A stretch of DNA of 35,018 nt from Deltaproteobacteria bacterium (GTDB taxonomy: Bacteria; Desulfobacterota; Dissulfuribacteria; Dissulfuribacterales; QOAL01). The notes below the pieces were generated by a model. It was given only the letters and a program-made list of their open reading frames with translations. It did not search any database and was not told the origin of the DNA. Made by a program: the position numbers and the translations under genes. Positions 1 to 7,900 of the stretch are shown here, in pieces; the stretch's first letter is position 1, and every line of letters begins with the position of its first letter. The DNA lies in NCBI GenBank assembly GCA_026991135.1, contig JALXCD010000152.1, positions 1-35,018 of the forward strand, given 5' to 3'.

Positions 1-1
1 A

Positions 2-439
2 AACATAAGGCCAAAATCCATAGAATTGATCTCCCTTTTAAAGGCAGGAAGCCTTGACTATGCATGGGAATATCTGTCTGTTGCTGTCCAACATGGTCTA
101 AAATTTATAAGGCTTCCAATGGAGATAAATCTAGGAAGCCCTAAATACGAGGACATTTATAAGACTGTAACTGTCAAGGTCCTGGGCAAAAGACCTGGAC
201 AATGGATAAAAAAGAAGGGAAGCGCATGTATCTACGGGATAACTGTCTTGAAAAATGCCAGAAACAAAGAAGATGCGCTCACCTTTTTAAAATTTCTCTT
301 AGATGAAAAAAGGGGGCTTAGGATTTTGTCAGAATGTGGCCAGCCGCCCCTTGTCCCTCCAAGGCTGTCAAAAAAAGTGCCACCCAAGGATTTACCAAAG
401 GGCCTTAAAATACTTTTCTCAAAAGGGGCTCAAAACTAG
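2..439 (+). CDS. wtpA: Tungstate/molybdate ABC transporter substrate-binding protein, C-terminal part (5' truncated)
   Basis: Periplasmic oxyanion-binding component of a tungstate/molybdate importer. The reading frame is open from base 2, so the gene starts before the window. A TTG at 26 is not a credible start, because the codons before it (IRPKSIE) continue the protein. The visible ~145 residues contain the DYAWEYLSVAVQHGLKF stretch, which resembles the WtpA-type signature in which the acidic residue and the EY pair lie near the oxyanion site, followed by the usual C-terminal lobe. The stop at 437-439 touches the ATG of the permease at 440, so the two are translationally coupled. Tungstate or molybdate uptake would serve pterin enzymes such as the oxidoreductase whose ferredoxin subunit lies at the right end of the window. 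Tungstate cannot be told from molybdate by reading alone. Confidence 0.85.
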   Translation, partial: NIRPKSIELISLLKAGSLDYAWEYLSVAVQHGLKFIRLPMEINLGSPKYEDIYKTVTVKVLGKRPGQWIKKKGSACIYGITVLKNARNKEDALTFLKFLLDEKRGLRILSECGQPPLVPPRLSKKVPPKDLPKGLKILFSKGAQN

Positions 440-1240
440 ATGGCCATAAAAAAAAGCGCCACCCAAGACAGGGGCTTTTATTCAGCCCTTTTTATCTTTT
501 CCCTTCCCGTAATCCTTCTTCTTGCCCTTCCCCTTTTAAAGATGTTCACATCAACCGGTATTAAAGAGCTCCTTTCAACACTTAAGGACACGGAGGTATT
601 GAGGGCCATTGGAAGAAGCCTTTTTACTGCAGGTGCAGCAGGACTAATTGCCCTAATTTTTGGAACACCCCTGGCATATCTTCTTTCAAGAAGGGAGTTT
701 TTTGGAAAAAGGTTTGTTGAGGGTCTGATTGATCTTCCAATAATGATTCCCCATCCTGTCATAGGCATAGCCATCCTTGGACTTGCTGCAAAGGGGACCT
801 TGATAGGAGATGCCCTTTTAGGGCTTGGCCTAGAGATTATGGGGACATATAAGGGGCTCATCCTTGTCCTTACATTCGTAGGCGCCCCCTTTTACATAAA
901 TAGCGCAAAGGCAGGCTTTGAGGCCGTTCCCAAAAGACTTGAACACGTATCAAGGAGCCTTGGGGCAGGTCCCTGGCAGACCTTTTTTGCCATAACCCTT
1001 CCCCTTTCATGGAGAAGTCTTCTGATTGGGATAATCATGTGCATGGCAAGGGCAATAAGTGAGTTCGGAGCCGTTGTGATAGTGGCATATCACCCCATGC
1101 TTGCATCTGTCTTGATCTATGAAAGGTTCACCGCTTACGGCCTTACCTATTCAAGGCCAGTGGCTGTATGGCTGATTCTCATCAGCATGGTGTTATTTGT
1201 GAGTATGAGACTTTTATCCAAAAAAGAAAGGACCTTTTAG
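440..1240 (+). CDS. wtpB: Tungstate/molybdate ABC transporter permease
   Basis: Inner-membrane permease of the oxyanion importer, 266 residues, a normal length for ModB/WtpB proteins. A hydrophobic segment at about 16-36 is followed by several more, in the BPD_transp_1 fold. The EAA-type cytoplasmic loop lies around residues 150-185 (KAGFEAVPKRLEHVSRSLGA), and the late segment SEFGAVVIVAYHPMLASVLI is typical of molybdate/tungstate permeases. The ATG directly follows the stop of the binding-protein gene, and its own stop directly precedes the GTG of the ATPase gene, giving a zero-gap operon. The symbol is assigned from the WtpA-like partner; modB or tupB would be alternative names. Confidence 0.9.
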   Translation: MAIKKSATQDRGFYSALFIFSLPVILLLALPLLKMFTSTGIKELLSTLKDTEVLRAIGRSLFTAGAAGLIALIFGTPLAYLLSRREFFGKRFVEGLIDLPIMIPHPVIGIAILGLAAKGTLIGDALLGLGLEIMGTYKGLILVLTFVGAPFYINSAKAGFEAVPKRLEHVSRSLGAGPWQTFFAITLPLSWRSLLIGIIMCMARAISEFGAVVIVAYHPMLASVLIYERFTAYGLTYSRPVAVWLILISMVLFVSMRLLSKKERTF

Positions 1241-1984
1241 GTGCTTGAGATAAGCGGCCTTTTTCTAAAGCTTCCGGGTTTTACCCTTGGCCCAATAGAC
1301 CTTTTTGTAAAGGAGGGGGAGTTTTTGTGCATTGTAGGTCCAACTGGATCAGGCAAATCCCTTTTACTTGAGGCAATGGCAGGGCTTTTCCCTGAAAATC
1401 TCATGGAATTTAAAGGAAGGGTCCTTTGGAATAAAAATGATTTTACCTTTATGCCCCCTGAAAAAAGGAATTTTGGCCTAGTTTATCAGGATTCAGGCCT
1501 TTTCCCGCATCTTACAGTTAAGGAAAACATACTATTTGGCACACGATTTAGAAAAATTCCCCAAGATACTGTCAAAAAAAGATTCAACCTGGTTGTGGAA
1601 CGGTTCAAGATTTCCCCAATCCTTGAAAAATTCCCGGCTCACCTAAGCGGTGGAGAGCTTCAAAGGGTGGCCCTGGCAAGGGTCCTTATACTTGAGCCAA
1701 GGCTTATCCTTTTGGACGAGCCTTTGTCTGCCCTTGATTCTGTCTTTAAAAGGGAAATTGCAAAACTTCTTTTTGAGCTTCACAGGGATCTCGCCCTTAC
1801 CATGCTTATGGTCACCCATGACTTTTCAGAGGTTAGGGCCTTGGCCCAAAGGGTTGCAGTAATGAATAAGGGAAGACTTGTCCAGACAGGTACGGTCAAA
1901 GAGATATTTGAGTCTCCCAAATCTCAATTTATAAGAAGGGCCTTGAATTGCTGTTCGGATATTAGCCCTTTAAAGGAGAATTAA
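1241..1984 (+). CDS. wtpC: Tungstate/molybdate ABC transporter ATP-binding protein
   Basis: Cytoplasmic ATPase that drives the importer. The start is GTG at 1241, immediately after the permease stop. Walker A is GPTGSGKS (residues 33-40), the Q-loop lies in VYQDSGLFPHLTVKEN, the ABC signature is LSGGELQRVALARVL, Walker B is LILLDEPLSALD, and the switch histidine is in MVTHDFSEV. At 247 residues it lacks the C-terminal TOBE/MOP domain of classical ModC (about 350 residues), so no regulatory oxyanion-binding domain is present on this subunit. The next gene begins two bases after its stop. Confidence 0.9.
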   Translation: MLEISGLFLKLPGFTLGPIDLFVKEGEFLCIVGPTGSGKSLLLEAMAGLFPENLMEFKGRVLWNKNDFTFMPPEKRNFGLVYQDSGLFPHLTVKENILFGTRFRKIPQDTVKKRFNLVVERFKISPILEKFPAHLSGGELQRVALARVLILEPRLILLDEPLSALDSVFKREIAKLLFELHRDLALTMLMVTHDFSEVRALAQRVAVMNKGRLVQTGTVKEIFESPKSQFIRRALNCCSDISPLKEN

Positions 1985-1986
1985 TC

Positions 1987-2367
1987 ATGAGATTTTGCAC
2001 AGTAATAAATTGCATGGATGGTCGGGTTCAGATACCTGCAATTGAGTATCTAAAAAAACGATTCAATGTTGACTATGTAGATAATATCACTGAACCCGGT
2101 CCAAATTTGATTTTATTCCGGCAAGAGCATAAGGCCTTGATCCGGTCGATATTGGAGAGAGTAAGGATTTCTATAGAAAAGCACAATTCAGTGGGGCTGG
2201 CCGTGGTAGGCCATTATGATTGCGCTGCAAATCAATCTTCAAAAGAAAGGCAATTGGTGCATCTTAAAAGGGCTCTTGATTTTCTTGGTTCTCAAATTGA
2301 TATTCCCATTATTGCCCTGTGGATTGATGAAAACTGGAAGGCATGTGAAGTTGATTTTGAATCATGA
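1987..2367 (+). CDS. Minimal beta-carbonic-anhydrase-like protein
   Basis: A 126-residue protein with the skeleton of a beta-class carbonic anhydrase zinc site: CMDGR at residues 9-13 (family motif CxDxR, with the Asp/Arg dyad present) and HYDC at residues 76-79 (family motif HxxC). Classical beta enzymes have about 200 residues, so this is a compact version lacking the usual N-terminal arm and C-terminal part. The ATG is two bases after the stop of the transporter ATPase, so it is probably in the same transcript. The residues suggest zinc binding and possibly CO2/bicarbonate interconversion, but activity in such short relatives is not something the sequence proves; a structural or regulatory role is possible. 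Confidence 0.65.
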   Translation: MRFCTVINCMDGRVQIPAIEYLKKRFNVDYVDNITEPGPNLILFRQEHKALIRSILERVRISIEKHNSVGLAVVGHYDCAANQSSKERQLVHLKRALDFLGSQIDIPIIALWIDENWKACEVDFES

Positions 2368-2452
2368 GTGTTACCTTGGCAAAGATTATGTCATGTCCTG
2401 CTTTCAACGTGAGGTTGACACAAGCCTTTACCGGATGCGAGCAATATGTGAG

Positions 2453-2481
2453 TTGACTCAAAGGGTGTGATGTGTTATTAG
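2453..2481 (+). promoter_or_regulatory. Candidate sigma-70 promoter of tRNA-Ala
   Basis: TTGACT (2453-2458) and TATTAG (2476-2481) are separated by 17 bases. They match the -35 box at 5 of 6 and the -10 box at 4 of 6 positions. Transcription would begin near 2488, leaving a leader of about 20 bases before the tRNA. This comes from consensus matching only. Confidence 0.4.
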
Positions 2482-2508
2482 TTTTTCGCTCAGCATTTCT
2501 TGACACGT

Positions 2509-2584
2509 GGGGCCGTAGCTCAGTTGGGAGAGCGCGTGAATGGCATTCACGAGGTCAGCGGTTCGATCCCGCTCGGCTCCACCA
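2509..2584 (+). tRNA. tRNA-Ala (anticodon GGC)
   Basis: A complete 76-base cloverleaf. The acceptor stem is GGGGCCG (2509-2515) with CGGCTCC (2574-2580), including one G-T pair. The D arm contains GTAGCTCAGTTGGGAGAGC, the anticodon stem CGTGA/TCACG encloses the loop ATGGCAT (anticodon GGC, reading GCC and GCT), and the T arm contains GGTTCGATCCC. The discriminator A (2581) and the CCA end (2582-2584) are encoded. It is a single tRNA with its own terminator downstream. Confidence 0.97.
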
Positions 2585-2637
2585 TTCTTTAGATTAAAAC
2601 AGGGAGGGTCTCAGAAAGGATTTTTCCTGTTTTTAAG

Positions 2638-2683
2638 CCCCTGCTTTTTTCAGGCCTTCTTCTTTAGCAGGGGTTTATTTTTT
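2638..2683 (+). terminator. Rho-independent terminator after tRNA-Ala
   Basis: CCCCTGCT (2638-2645) and AGCAGGGG (2666-2673) form a perfect 8-bp stem with a 20-base loop. It is followed by TTTATTTTTTA. It lies between the tRNA and the Shine-Dalgarno of the small gene at 2695, so it should end tRNA transcription. Confidence 0.8.
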
Positions 2684-2694
2684 AGGAGGATTCA

Positions 2695-2874
2695 TTGGCA
2701 AAAGACCAGCAAAAGGAAGACAAAATCCTGCGCCTTAAAAGGGACGAGCTTGCCATAAAGGTTTCAAAGGAGATAGTCATAAAATTTATTGAGATCGGGA
2801 AGGTTACGCCTACTTCTTTTTCAGAGACCTTCAAGCTCATCCACAACGAGGTCAAAAGGGCTCTAGAGAGCTAG
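2695..2874 (+). CDS. Small conserved-looking hypothetical protein (59 aa, TTG start)
   Basis: A short gene preceded by a strong Shine-Dalgarno, AGGAGG at 2684-2689, five bases before a TTG start. The 59-residue product is charged and probably helical, beginning MAKDQQKEDKILRLKRDELA and containing KVSKEIVIKFIEIGKVTP followed by SFSETFKLIHNEVKRALES. The pattern of hydrophobic positions suggests a compact helical bundle, possibly a dimer; there are no cysteines and no transmembrane segment. I do not recognise a named family. It lies between the tRNA terminator and the convergent rlpA gene, with only 7 bases to the rlpA stop codon. The RBS, the codon use (abundant AAG/AGG, as in neighbouring genes) and the tight fit argue that it is real. 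Confidence 0.7.
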   Translation: MAKDQQKEDKILRLKRDELAIKVSKEIVIKFIEIGKVTPTSFSETFKLIHNEVKRALES

Positions 2875-2881
2875 GCTCCTT

Positions 2882-3652
2882 TTATCTGGCCACCAAAAAT
2901 GCCTCTTGGAATCCCAGATTCTCAAGTTCTCTTTCAAACCTTCTTGCCTTAACCAGGTTGTCTGGGGCTTCAACCTGGACCTTGAAAAAGAGCATCCCAT
3001 TGGTTACGGCCTTTTTTACCCTTACTGTCTTAAAATTTTGTGATAGCTTCCATTTGAGTCTATAGGCATTGTCCGGGTTAAGAAACGCCCCTACCTGAAC
3101 ATAAAAGTCTCCGTGAAGAAAATCTGGTACCTTTTCAAAGGTTACAACATTGTCTTTATGGCTCTTAACCTTTCCAAGGGCCACGATTCTTACCCTTGCA
3201 GTCCCATCCCCTATCATCCCAAGCCTTTTTGCCGCAGCATAACTAAGATCAATAATTCTGTTTTTTACAAAGGGCCCCCTATCATTTATCCTTACAACTA
3301 CTGACCTGTGATTCTTTAGGTTTTCAACCCGCACATAGGTATTCATGGGAAGTATCTTGTGTGCTGCAGTCATGGCATACATGTTATAGGGCTCGCCACT
3401 TGCGGTCCTTTTTCCGTGAAAGCCTGGGCCATACCACGATGCATAACCTTCTTCCCTAAAGCCATAGGCACTTGGAAGGGGATAATAGGTCTTTCCGTTT
3501 ACCCTGTAGGGTCGGTATGTTCCCCGCCTATACTTTACGCTGACATGCCTTTTGGGTGCACAGCCGTTTAAAATTGAGATGGCCAAAAAGAATATGGCAG
3601 TTAGAAAGATACCCCTTTGAAAGTTCAAAATTTTCAGTGGAATTTTTTCCAT
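2882..3652 (-). CDS. rlpA: Septal ring lytic transglycosylase / lipoprotein RlpA
   Basis: Outer-membrane lipoprotein of 256 residues that acts on peptidoglycan at the division septum or pole. The N-terminus has a hydrophobic signal (about 14-30) ending in LNGC with the lipobox cysteine at residue 31. The double-psi beta-barrel domain spans about 69-160: [19 protein letters not shown], then the conserved [21 protein letters not shown], with the catalytic-type Asp and His residues in place. A C-terminal SPOR domain, about 180-256 ([10 protein letters not shown] onward), would bind denuded glycan strands. It is transcribed toward the small gene at 2695 and divergently from the desulfurase gene at 3717, separated by 64 bases. 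Confidence 0.95.
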   Translation of the reverse strand: MEKIPLKILNFQRGIFLTAIFFLAISILNGCAPKRHVSVKYRRGTYRPYRVNGKTYYPLPSAYGFREEGYASWYGPGFHGKRTASGEPYNMYAMTAAHKILPMNTYVRVENLKNHRSVVVRINDRGPFVKNRIIDLSYAAAKRLGMIGDGTARVRIVALGKVKSHKDNVVTFEKVPDFLHGDFYVQVGAFLNPDNAYRLKWKLSQNFKTVRVKKAVTNGMLFFKVQVEAPDNLVKARRFERELENLGFQEAFLVAR

Positions 3653-3716
3653 TTCTAGTCAATAATAGCCATCAAGTCCTTTAAAATATTTTTTAAAAGA
3701 TTTCAACGCAACAACC

Positions 3717-4859
3717 ATGCCTCAAGACATATACCTTGACTACAATGCAACTACACCGGTCCTTAAAGAGGTCCAGGAGGCCGTATCAGACGCCCTTTTA
3801 AATTTCTGGGGGAATCCAAGCAGCAATCACGAAATTGGAAAAAGGGCAAAAATTGCCCTTGACTCGGCAAGAAGGGATGTGGCAAGGGCTGTTTCTGCCA
3901 GTGAGGACGAGATAGTATTTACAAGCGGTGGGACAGAGTCAAATAACCTTGCCATAATTGGCCTTGTAAGAAAAAAGCTTGAAAGGGGAAGGCATGTCAT
4001 CACAACAAGGATCGAGCACCCCTCGGTCCTAAACCCCTTTATAAGGCTCATGGAAGAAGGTGTTGAAGTCACCTTTGTAAGGCCAAACTCCCAGGGAATT
4101 GTCGAGCCGGATGCAATAAAAGAGTCAATCCGGCCAGATACCATCTTTTGCTCTGTGATGCTTGCAAACAATGAGACAGGGGCAATCCAGCCAATTAGGG
4201 AGATTTCTTCCATCTTAAGGGAACAAGGTGTCACCTTCCATACAGATGCTGCCCAGGCAGTTGGAAAGATTCCGGTTGATGTAAATCACCTCGGAGTGGA
4301 CCTTCTTACCATCTGCGGGCACAAACTCTATGCCCCAAAGGGAATTGGTGCCCTTTTTATAAGAAAGGGGGTTGAGCTTGAAAACATCCTTTACGGGGCA
4401 GGGCAGGAAAGGGGAGTAAGGCCGGGAACAGAGCCAGTGCCCCTGGCAATTGGCCTTGGAAGGGCATGCAGTATAACTTGCAGGGATGTGGAAAATGAGG
4501 GAAAACCCCTAGGGGAGCTTAAGGAATTTTTTCTAGAGGGGCTTAGGGCCATCTATCCTGATATGATGATATTTTCTCCTGAAAAATGCTCCCTTCCAAA
4601 CACCCTTGCAGTATCCTTCAGGGGGCTTTTGGGTTCAAAGGTCCTTGAATATGCCCACGGGCTAATGGCCTCAACCGGAGCAGCATGTCATGACAGGAGT
4701 GTCACTGTCTCCCATGTGCTTTCAAGCATGGGTGTTTCAGAAAGGGATGCCCTTGGAATGGTACGGTTTTCCCTTGGAAGGTTTACCACAAGAAAAGAAA
4801 TAGAAGAGGCAATCGGCATCCTCAAAGAGGCCATCACAAAGGCCAAAGGGGAAGGATAG
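3717..4859 (+). CDS. Cysteine desulfurase / selenocysteine-lyase-like PLP enzyme (NifS family)
   Basis: Class V aminotransferase-fold enzyme of 380 residues that removes sulfur (or selenium) from cysteine (or selenocysteine). It starts with YLDYNATTPV; GGTESNN lies at 71-77, HTDAAQAVGK at 175-184 and the PLP lysine at K203 in CGHKLYAPKG. The active-site cysteine is C324 in STGAACH. The GQERGVRPGTEP stretch, GAACHD, and the ending VRFSLGRFTTRKEIEEA resemble the selenocysteine-lyase-like branch more than housekeeping IscS, whose loop typically reads SSGSACTS. No iscU, iscA or iscR is adjacent. It heads a seven-gene run; the following gene is 7 bases away. The start has only a weak Shine-Dalgarno. 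A general cysteine desulfurase role is secure; selenium delivery is only a possibility, noted because a selenoprotein candidate lies in this window. Confidence 0.88.
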   Translation: MPQDIYLDYNATTPVLKEVQEAVSDALLNFWGNPSSNHEIGKRAKIALDSARRDVARAVSASEDEIVFTSGGTESNNLAIIGLVRKKLERGRHVITTRIEHPSVLNPFIRLMEEGVEVTFVRPNSQGIVEPDAIKESIRPDTIFCSVMLANNETGAIQPIREISSILREQGVTFHTDAAQAVGKIPVDVNHLGVDLLTICGHKLYAPKGIGALFIRKGVELENILYGAGQERGVRPGTEPVPLAIGLGRACSITCRDVENEGKPLGELKEFFLEGLRAIYPDMMIFSPEKCSLPNTLAVSFRGLLGSKVLEYAHGLMASTGAACHDRSVTVSHVLSSMGVSERDALGMVRFSLGRFTTRKEIEEAIGILKEAITKAKGEG

Positions 4860-4866
4860 AGCTAAG

Positions 4867-6012
4867 GTGGAATTTATTGATCTAAAAAGGCAGTATAAGC
4901 TCCTAAAAAAGGACATGGACCAAAAAGTTCTGGAAGTCCTTTCTTCAGGCCATTACATCCTTGGAAAAGAGGTGGAGGCGCTAGAAAGGGAGCTTTCTGA
5001 ATTTGTAGGCTCAAGATTTGCAGTTGGGGTTTCTTCAGGAACAGATGGCCTTCTGGTCTCCATGATGGCCCTATCTGTTTCTCCAGACGATTTTGTGATT
5101 ACAACACCCTTTACCTTCATAGCCACAGTTGAGACCATTCTTCTTCTAGGGGCCGTTCCCGCCTTTGTGGACATAGACCCTGAGACCTTTAACCTTGACC
5201 CTTCGCTTCTTGAAGATGAGATACGCCGTCTAAAAAAGGAAGGCAAAAGGGTTGTTGGGGTTATGCCTGTAAGCCTTTACGGACTTTGTGCAGACATGGA
5301 CCCCATAAACGAAATTTGCAAAAGACATGGCCTTTTTGTAATAGAAGACGGCTGCCAGTCCTTTGGGGCAGAGTACAAGGGCAGAAAGTCCTTAAATTTA
5401 TCTACAGTGGGCGTAACCTCCTTTTTCCCTTCAAAGCCCTTAGGCTGTTATGGCGATGGCGGAATGGTCTTTACAAGTGATGAGTCCATCTATGAAAGGG
5501 CAAGGATGATAAGGGTTCACGGGTCTAAAAAAAGATACTGCCATGAGATCCTTGGACTAAATTCAAGGCTTGATGCCATCCAGGCAGCCATCTTGAGGGT
5601 AAAGTTTAAAAATTTCATAAATGAGATAGAAATGCGGCAAAGGGTCTCAAATATCTATTTTGAGCTTCTTAAACCCCTTTCCCAAAGGGGCCTAATCTCT
5701 TTTCAAAGGATTCCTAAAGGGTATAAAAGCGTCTTTGCCCAGTTTACAATAAGGATTAACGGAAACAGACGGGATGAGGTTTTAGGAAAATTAAAGGAAA
5801 AGGGCATCCCAACTGCCATTCACTATCCCACACCCCTTCATCTTGCCCCTTTATTAAAGAAATTCGGCTTCAGGGAAGGGGATTATCCCGAGTCTGAAAG
5901 GGCAAGCAGGGAGGTCTTAAGTATTCCCATGCACCCATACTTGGAAAGAGGGGAGCAGGAGGTTATCGTAAGGGCAATCTATGATGCCCTAGATGAGAAA
6001 TATCCCTATTAG
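4867..6012 (+). CDS. DegT/DnrJ/EryC1-family aminotransferase
   Basis: PLP-dependent sugar-type aminotransferase of 381 residues, the usual length for the family. These enzymes transaminate nucleotide-linked keto sugars for O-antigen, capsule or glycan decoration. The start is GTG at 4867. SSGTDGL at 56-62 forms part of the cofactor pocket, and IEDGCQSFGAEY (159-170) carries the conserved Asp and the Gln that face the pyridoxal ring. The PLP lysine is K190 in SFFPSKPLGCYGDGG. The C-terminal VFAQFTIRI and GIPTAIHYPTPLHL segments are also family-typical. No glycosyltransferase or sugar-nucleotide gene is adjacent, so the substrate cannot be inferred. It lies between the desulfurase (7-base gap) and purB (21-base gap) in one transcription run. 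Confidence 0.92.
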   Translation: MEFIDLKRQYKLLKKDMDQKVLEVLSSGHYILGKEVEALERELSEFVGSRFAVGVSSGTDGLLVSMMALSVSPDDFVITTPFTFIATVETILLLGAVPAFVDIDPETFNLDPSLLEDEIRRLKKEGKRVVGVMPVSLYGLCADMDPINEICKRHGLFVIEDGCQSFGAEYKGRKSLNLSTVGVTSFFPSKPLGCYGDGGMVFTSDESIYERARMIRVHGSKKRYCHEILGLNSRLDAIQAAILRVKFKNFINEIEMRQRVSNIYFELLKPLSQRGLISFQRIPKGYKSVFAQFTIRINGNRRDEVLGKLKEKGIPTAIHYPTPLHLAPLLKKFGFREGDYPESERASREVLSIPMHPYLERGEQEVIVRAIYDALDEKYPY

Positions 6013-6033
6013 ACTAAAAAGGAGTAAGGAAAT

Positions 6034-7335
6034 ATGCTTGAAAGATATTCACGCCCCAGGATGAAAGATATCTGGACAGAGGAGAACAAGTACCGCACCT
6101 GGCTTAAGGTGGAGATACTTGCAGCCGAAGCCTGGGCAGAGCTTGGCGTCATTCCAAAGGAGGCTGCAAAAGACATCAGGGAAAAGGCAGACTTTGATGA
6201 AAAGAGGATCCTTGAGATAGAGGAGGAGACAAGGCACGATGTGATAGCCTTTTTGACAAATGTGGCAGAATATGTGGGAGAGTCTGCCAGATTCCTTCAC
6301 TGGGGCCTTACCTCTTCGGACATGCTTGATACCGCCATGGCCATTCGCATGAAGGAGTCCATGGAGATCATCATCGAGGATGTCAGAGAAATCCTTGAGA
6401 CAATAAAAAGACGGGCCATTGAGCACAAATACACTGTAATGATTGGCCGCTCCCACGGAATCCACGCCGAGCCCATAACCTTTGGCCTAAAGCTTGCCAT
6501 CTGGTATGACGAGATGAAAAGAAACCTAAGGCGCCTTGAAAATGCAAGGGATTGCATTGCAACAGGAAAGATTTCAGGCGCAGTGGGCACCTTTGCAAAT
6601 GTGGATCCAAGGGTGGAGGCCTATGTCTGTGAAAAGCTGGGGCTAAGGCCTGCCCCAGTCTCAAACCAGATAGTTCAAAGGGATAGATACGCCGAGGTCT
6701 TTACTGCCCTTGCCATAACTGCGAGCACGGTGGAAAAGATTGCCACAGAGATAAGGCACCTTCAAAGGACAGAGGTCTTAGAGGCAGAGGAATACTTTAG
6801 AAAAGGGCAAAAGGGCTCTTCTGCCATGCCCCACAAGAGAAACCCCATCCTTTCTGAAAATCTCTGTGGACTTGCCCGAACTGTCCGATCCTACTGCATC
6901 CCTGCCCTAGAAAACGTGGCCCTCTGGCATGAAAGGGACATCAGCCACTCATCGGTTGAGCGCTTTATCTGCCCGGATGGATTCATTACAGCGGATTTCA
7001 TGCTGGCAAGGCTAAACGGCCTCCTTTCAAGGCTTATTGTCTATCCTGAAAACATGAAAAAGAACCTGAATCTTTTAAAGGGCCTTATATTCTCGCAGCA
7101 GGTCCTTCTTGTCCTGACCCAGAAGGGGGTGAGCAGGGAAGAGGCATATAGGATCGTCCAGGGGCGCGCAATGGAGGTCTGGCAGGGAAAGGGGACCTTT
7201 AAAGAGCTTCTTCTTGAGGATAAAGAGCTTTCAAAACACCTTTCAAGGGAAGAGATTGAGGAGATCTTTGACCTCAACTATCACCTAAAACACGTTGATA
7301 CCATCTTTAAAAGGGTATTTGGCGAGGGGGCCTGA
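6034..7335 (+). CDS. purB: Adenylosuccinate lyase
   Basis: Cytoplasmic purine-biosynthesis enzyme that cleaves fumarate from SAICAR and from adenylosuccinate. It has 433 residues, matching the short bacterial type. Signatures of the fumarase/aspartase superfamily are present: ETRHDVIAF with H68, TSSDMLDTA (93-101), GRSHGIHAEP with the catalytic-type H141, and the flexible signature loop GSSAMPHKRNP at 261-271. The Shine-Dalgarno GGAGTAAGG stands ahead of the ATG. The pyrE gene follows three bases after the stop, so purine and pyrimidine steps share a transcript here. Confidence 0.97.
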   Translation: MLERYSRPRMKDIWTEENKYRTWLKVEILAAEAWAELGVIPKEAAKDIREKADFDEKRILEIEEETRHDVIAFLTNVAEYVGESARFLHWGLTSSDMLDTAMAIRMKESMEIIIEDVREILETIKRRAIEHKYTVMIGRSHGIHAEPITFGLKLAIWYDEMKRNLRRLENARDCIATGKISGAVGTFANVDPRVEAYVCEKLGLRPAPVSNQIVQRDRYAEVFTALAITASTVEKIATEIRHLQRTEVLEAEEYFRKGQKGSSAMPHKRNPILSENLCGLARTVRSYCIPALENVALWHERDISHSSVERFICPDGFITADFMLARLNGLLSRLIVYPENMKKNLNLLKGLIFSQQVLLVLTQKGVSREEAYRIVQGRAMEVWQGKGTFKELLLEDKELSKHLSREEIEEIFDLNYHLKHVDTIFKRVFGEGA

Positions 7336-7338
7336 GTC

Positions 7339-7890
7339 ATGGATGAAAAAGGGCGTCTTAAAAGGATAATCCTTGAAAGGTCTTACAGGGAAGGGCACTT
7401 TAAGCTTACCTCCGGAAAGATCAGCGATTTTTACATAGATTGCAAGCAGACGACTCTATCTGCGGAGGGGGCTTACCTTTGCGGAAGGCTCCTTTATAAG
7501 ATGATAAGGGAGGAAAAGGACATAGGGGCAGTAGGCGGGATGACCCTTGGGGCAGACCCCCTTGTTACAGCAGTTTCCATAATAAGCTACCTTGAGGGCT
7601 CTCCAATACCTGCATTCATCATAAGGAAGGAGCCTAAAGGACATGGCACAGGCTCATGGATCGAGGGAAAGGGTAATATCCCCCTTGGCCGCTTTGTGGC
7701 CCTTGTGGAAGATGTGGTGACAACAGGGGGCACCCTCATAAAGGCCATAGAAAGGACCCAGCTTGAAGGATATAATGTAGGTGGCGTCTATACAGTGGTT
7801 GACAGGGAAGAGGGAGGAAGGGAGCTTTTGGCAGAACACGGCTTTGAGCTTAAATCCATATTTACAAGAAGCGAACTTATAGAAAAATAG
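7339..7890 (+). CDS. pyrE: Orotate phosphoribosyltransferase
   Basis: Pyrimidine-biosynthesis enzyme that forms orotidine 5'-phosphate from orotate and PRPP. It has 183 residues. FKLTSGKISDFYIDCKQTTL (21-40) is the N-terminal substrate loop, FIIRKEPKGHGTG (93-105) the flexible catalytic loop with the lysines, and FVALVEDVVTTGGT (119-132) the PRPP-binding motif. The ATG is three bases after purB. Its compact length and RKEPKGHG loop favour OPRTase over other type I phosphoribosyltransferases. Confidence 0.95.
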   Translation: MDEKGRLKRIILERSYREGHFKLTSGKISDFYIDCKQTTLSAEGAYLCGRLLYKMIREEKDIGAVGGMTLGADPLVTAVSIISYLEGSPIPAFIIRKEPKGHGTGSWIEGKGNIPLGRFVALVEDVVTTGGTLIKAIERTQLEGYNVGGVYTVVDREEGGRELLAEHGFELKSIFTRSELIEK

Positions 7891-7900
7891 CCCAAGGAAC

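Noticed and set aside
2540-2758. Plus-strand ORF running from the tRNA into its terminator
   Set aside because: It overlaps the tRNA T arm and the terminator and encodes a low-complexity phenylalanine-rich sequence.
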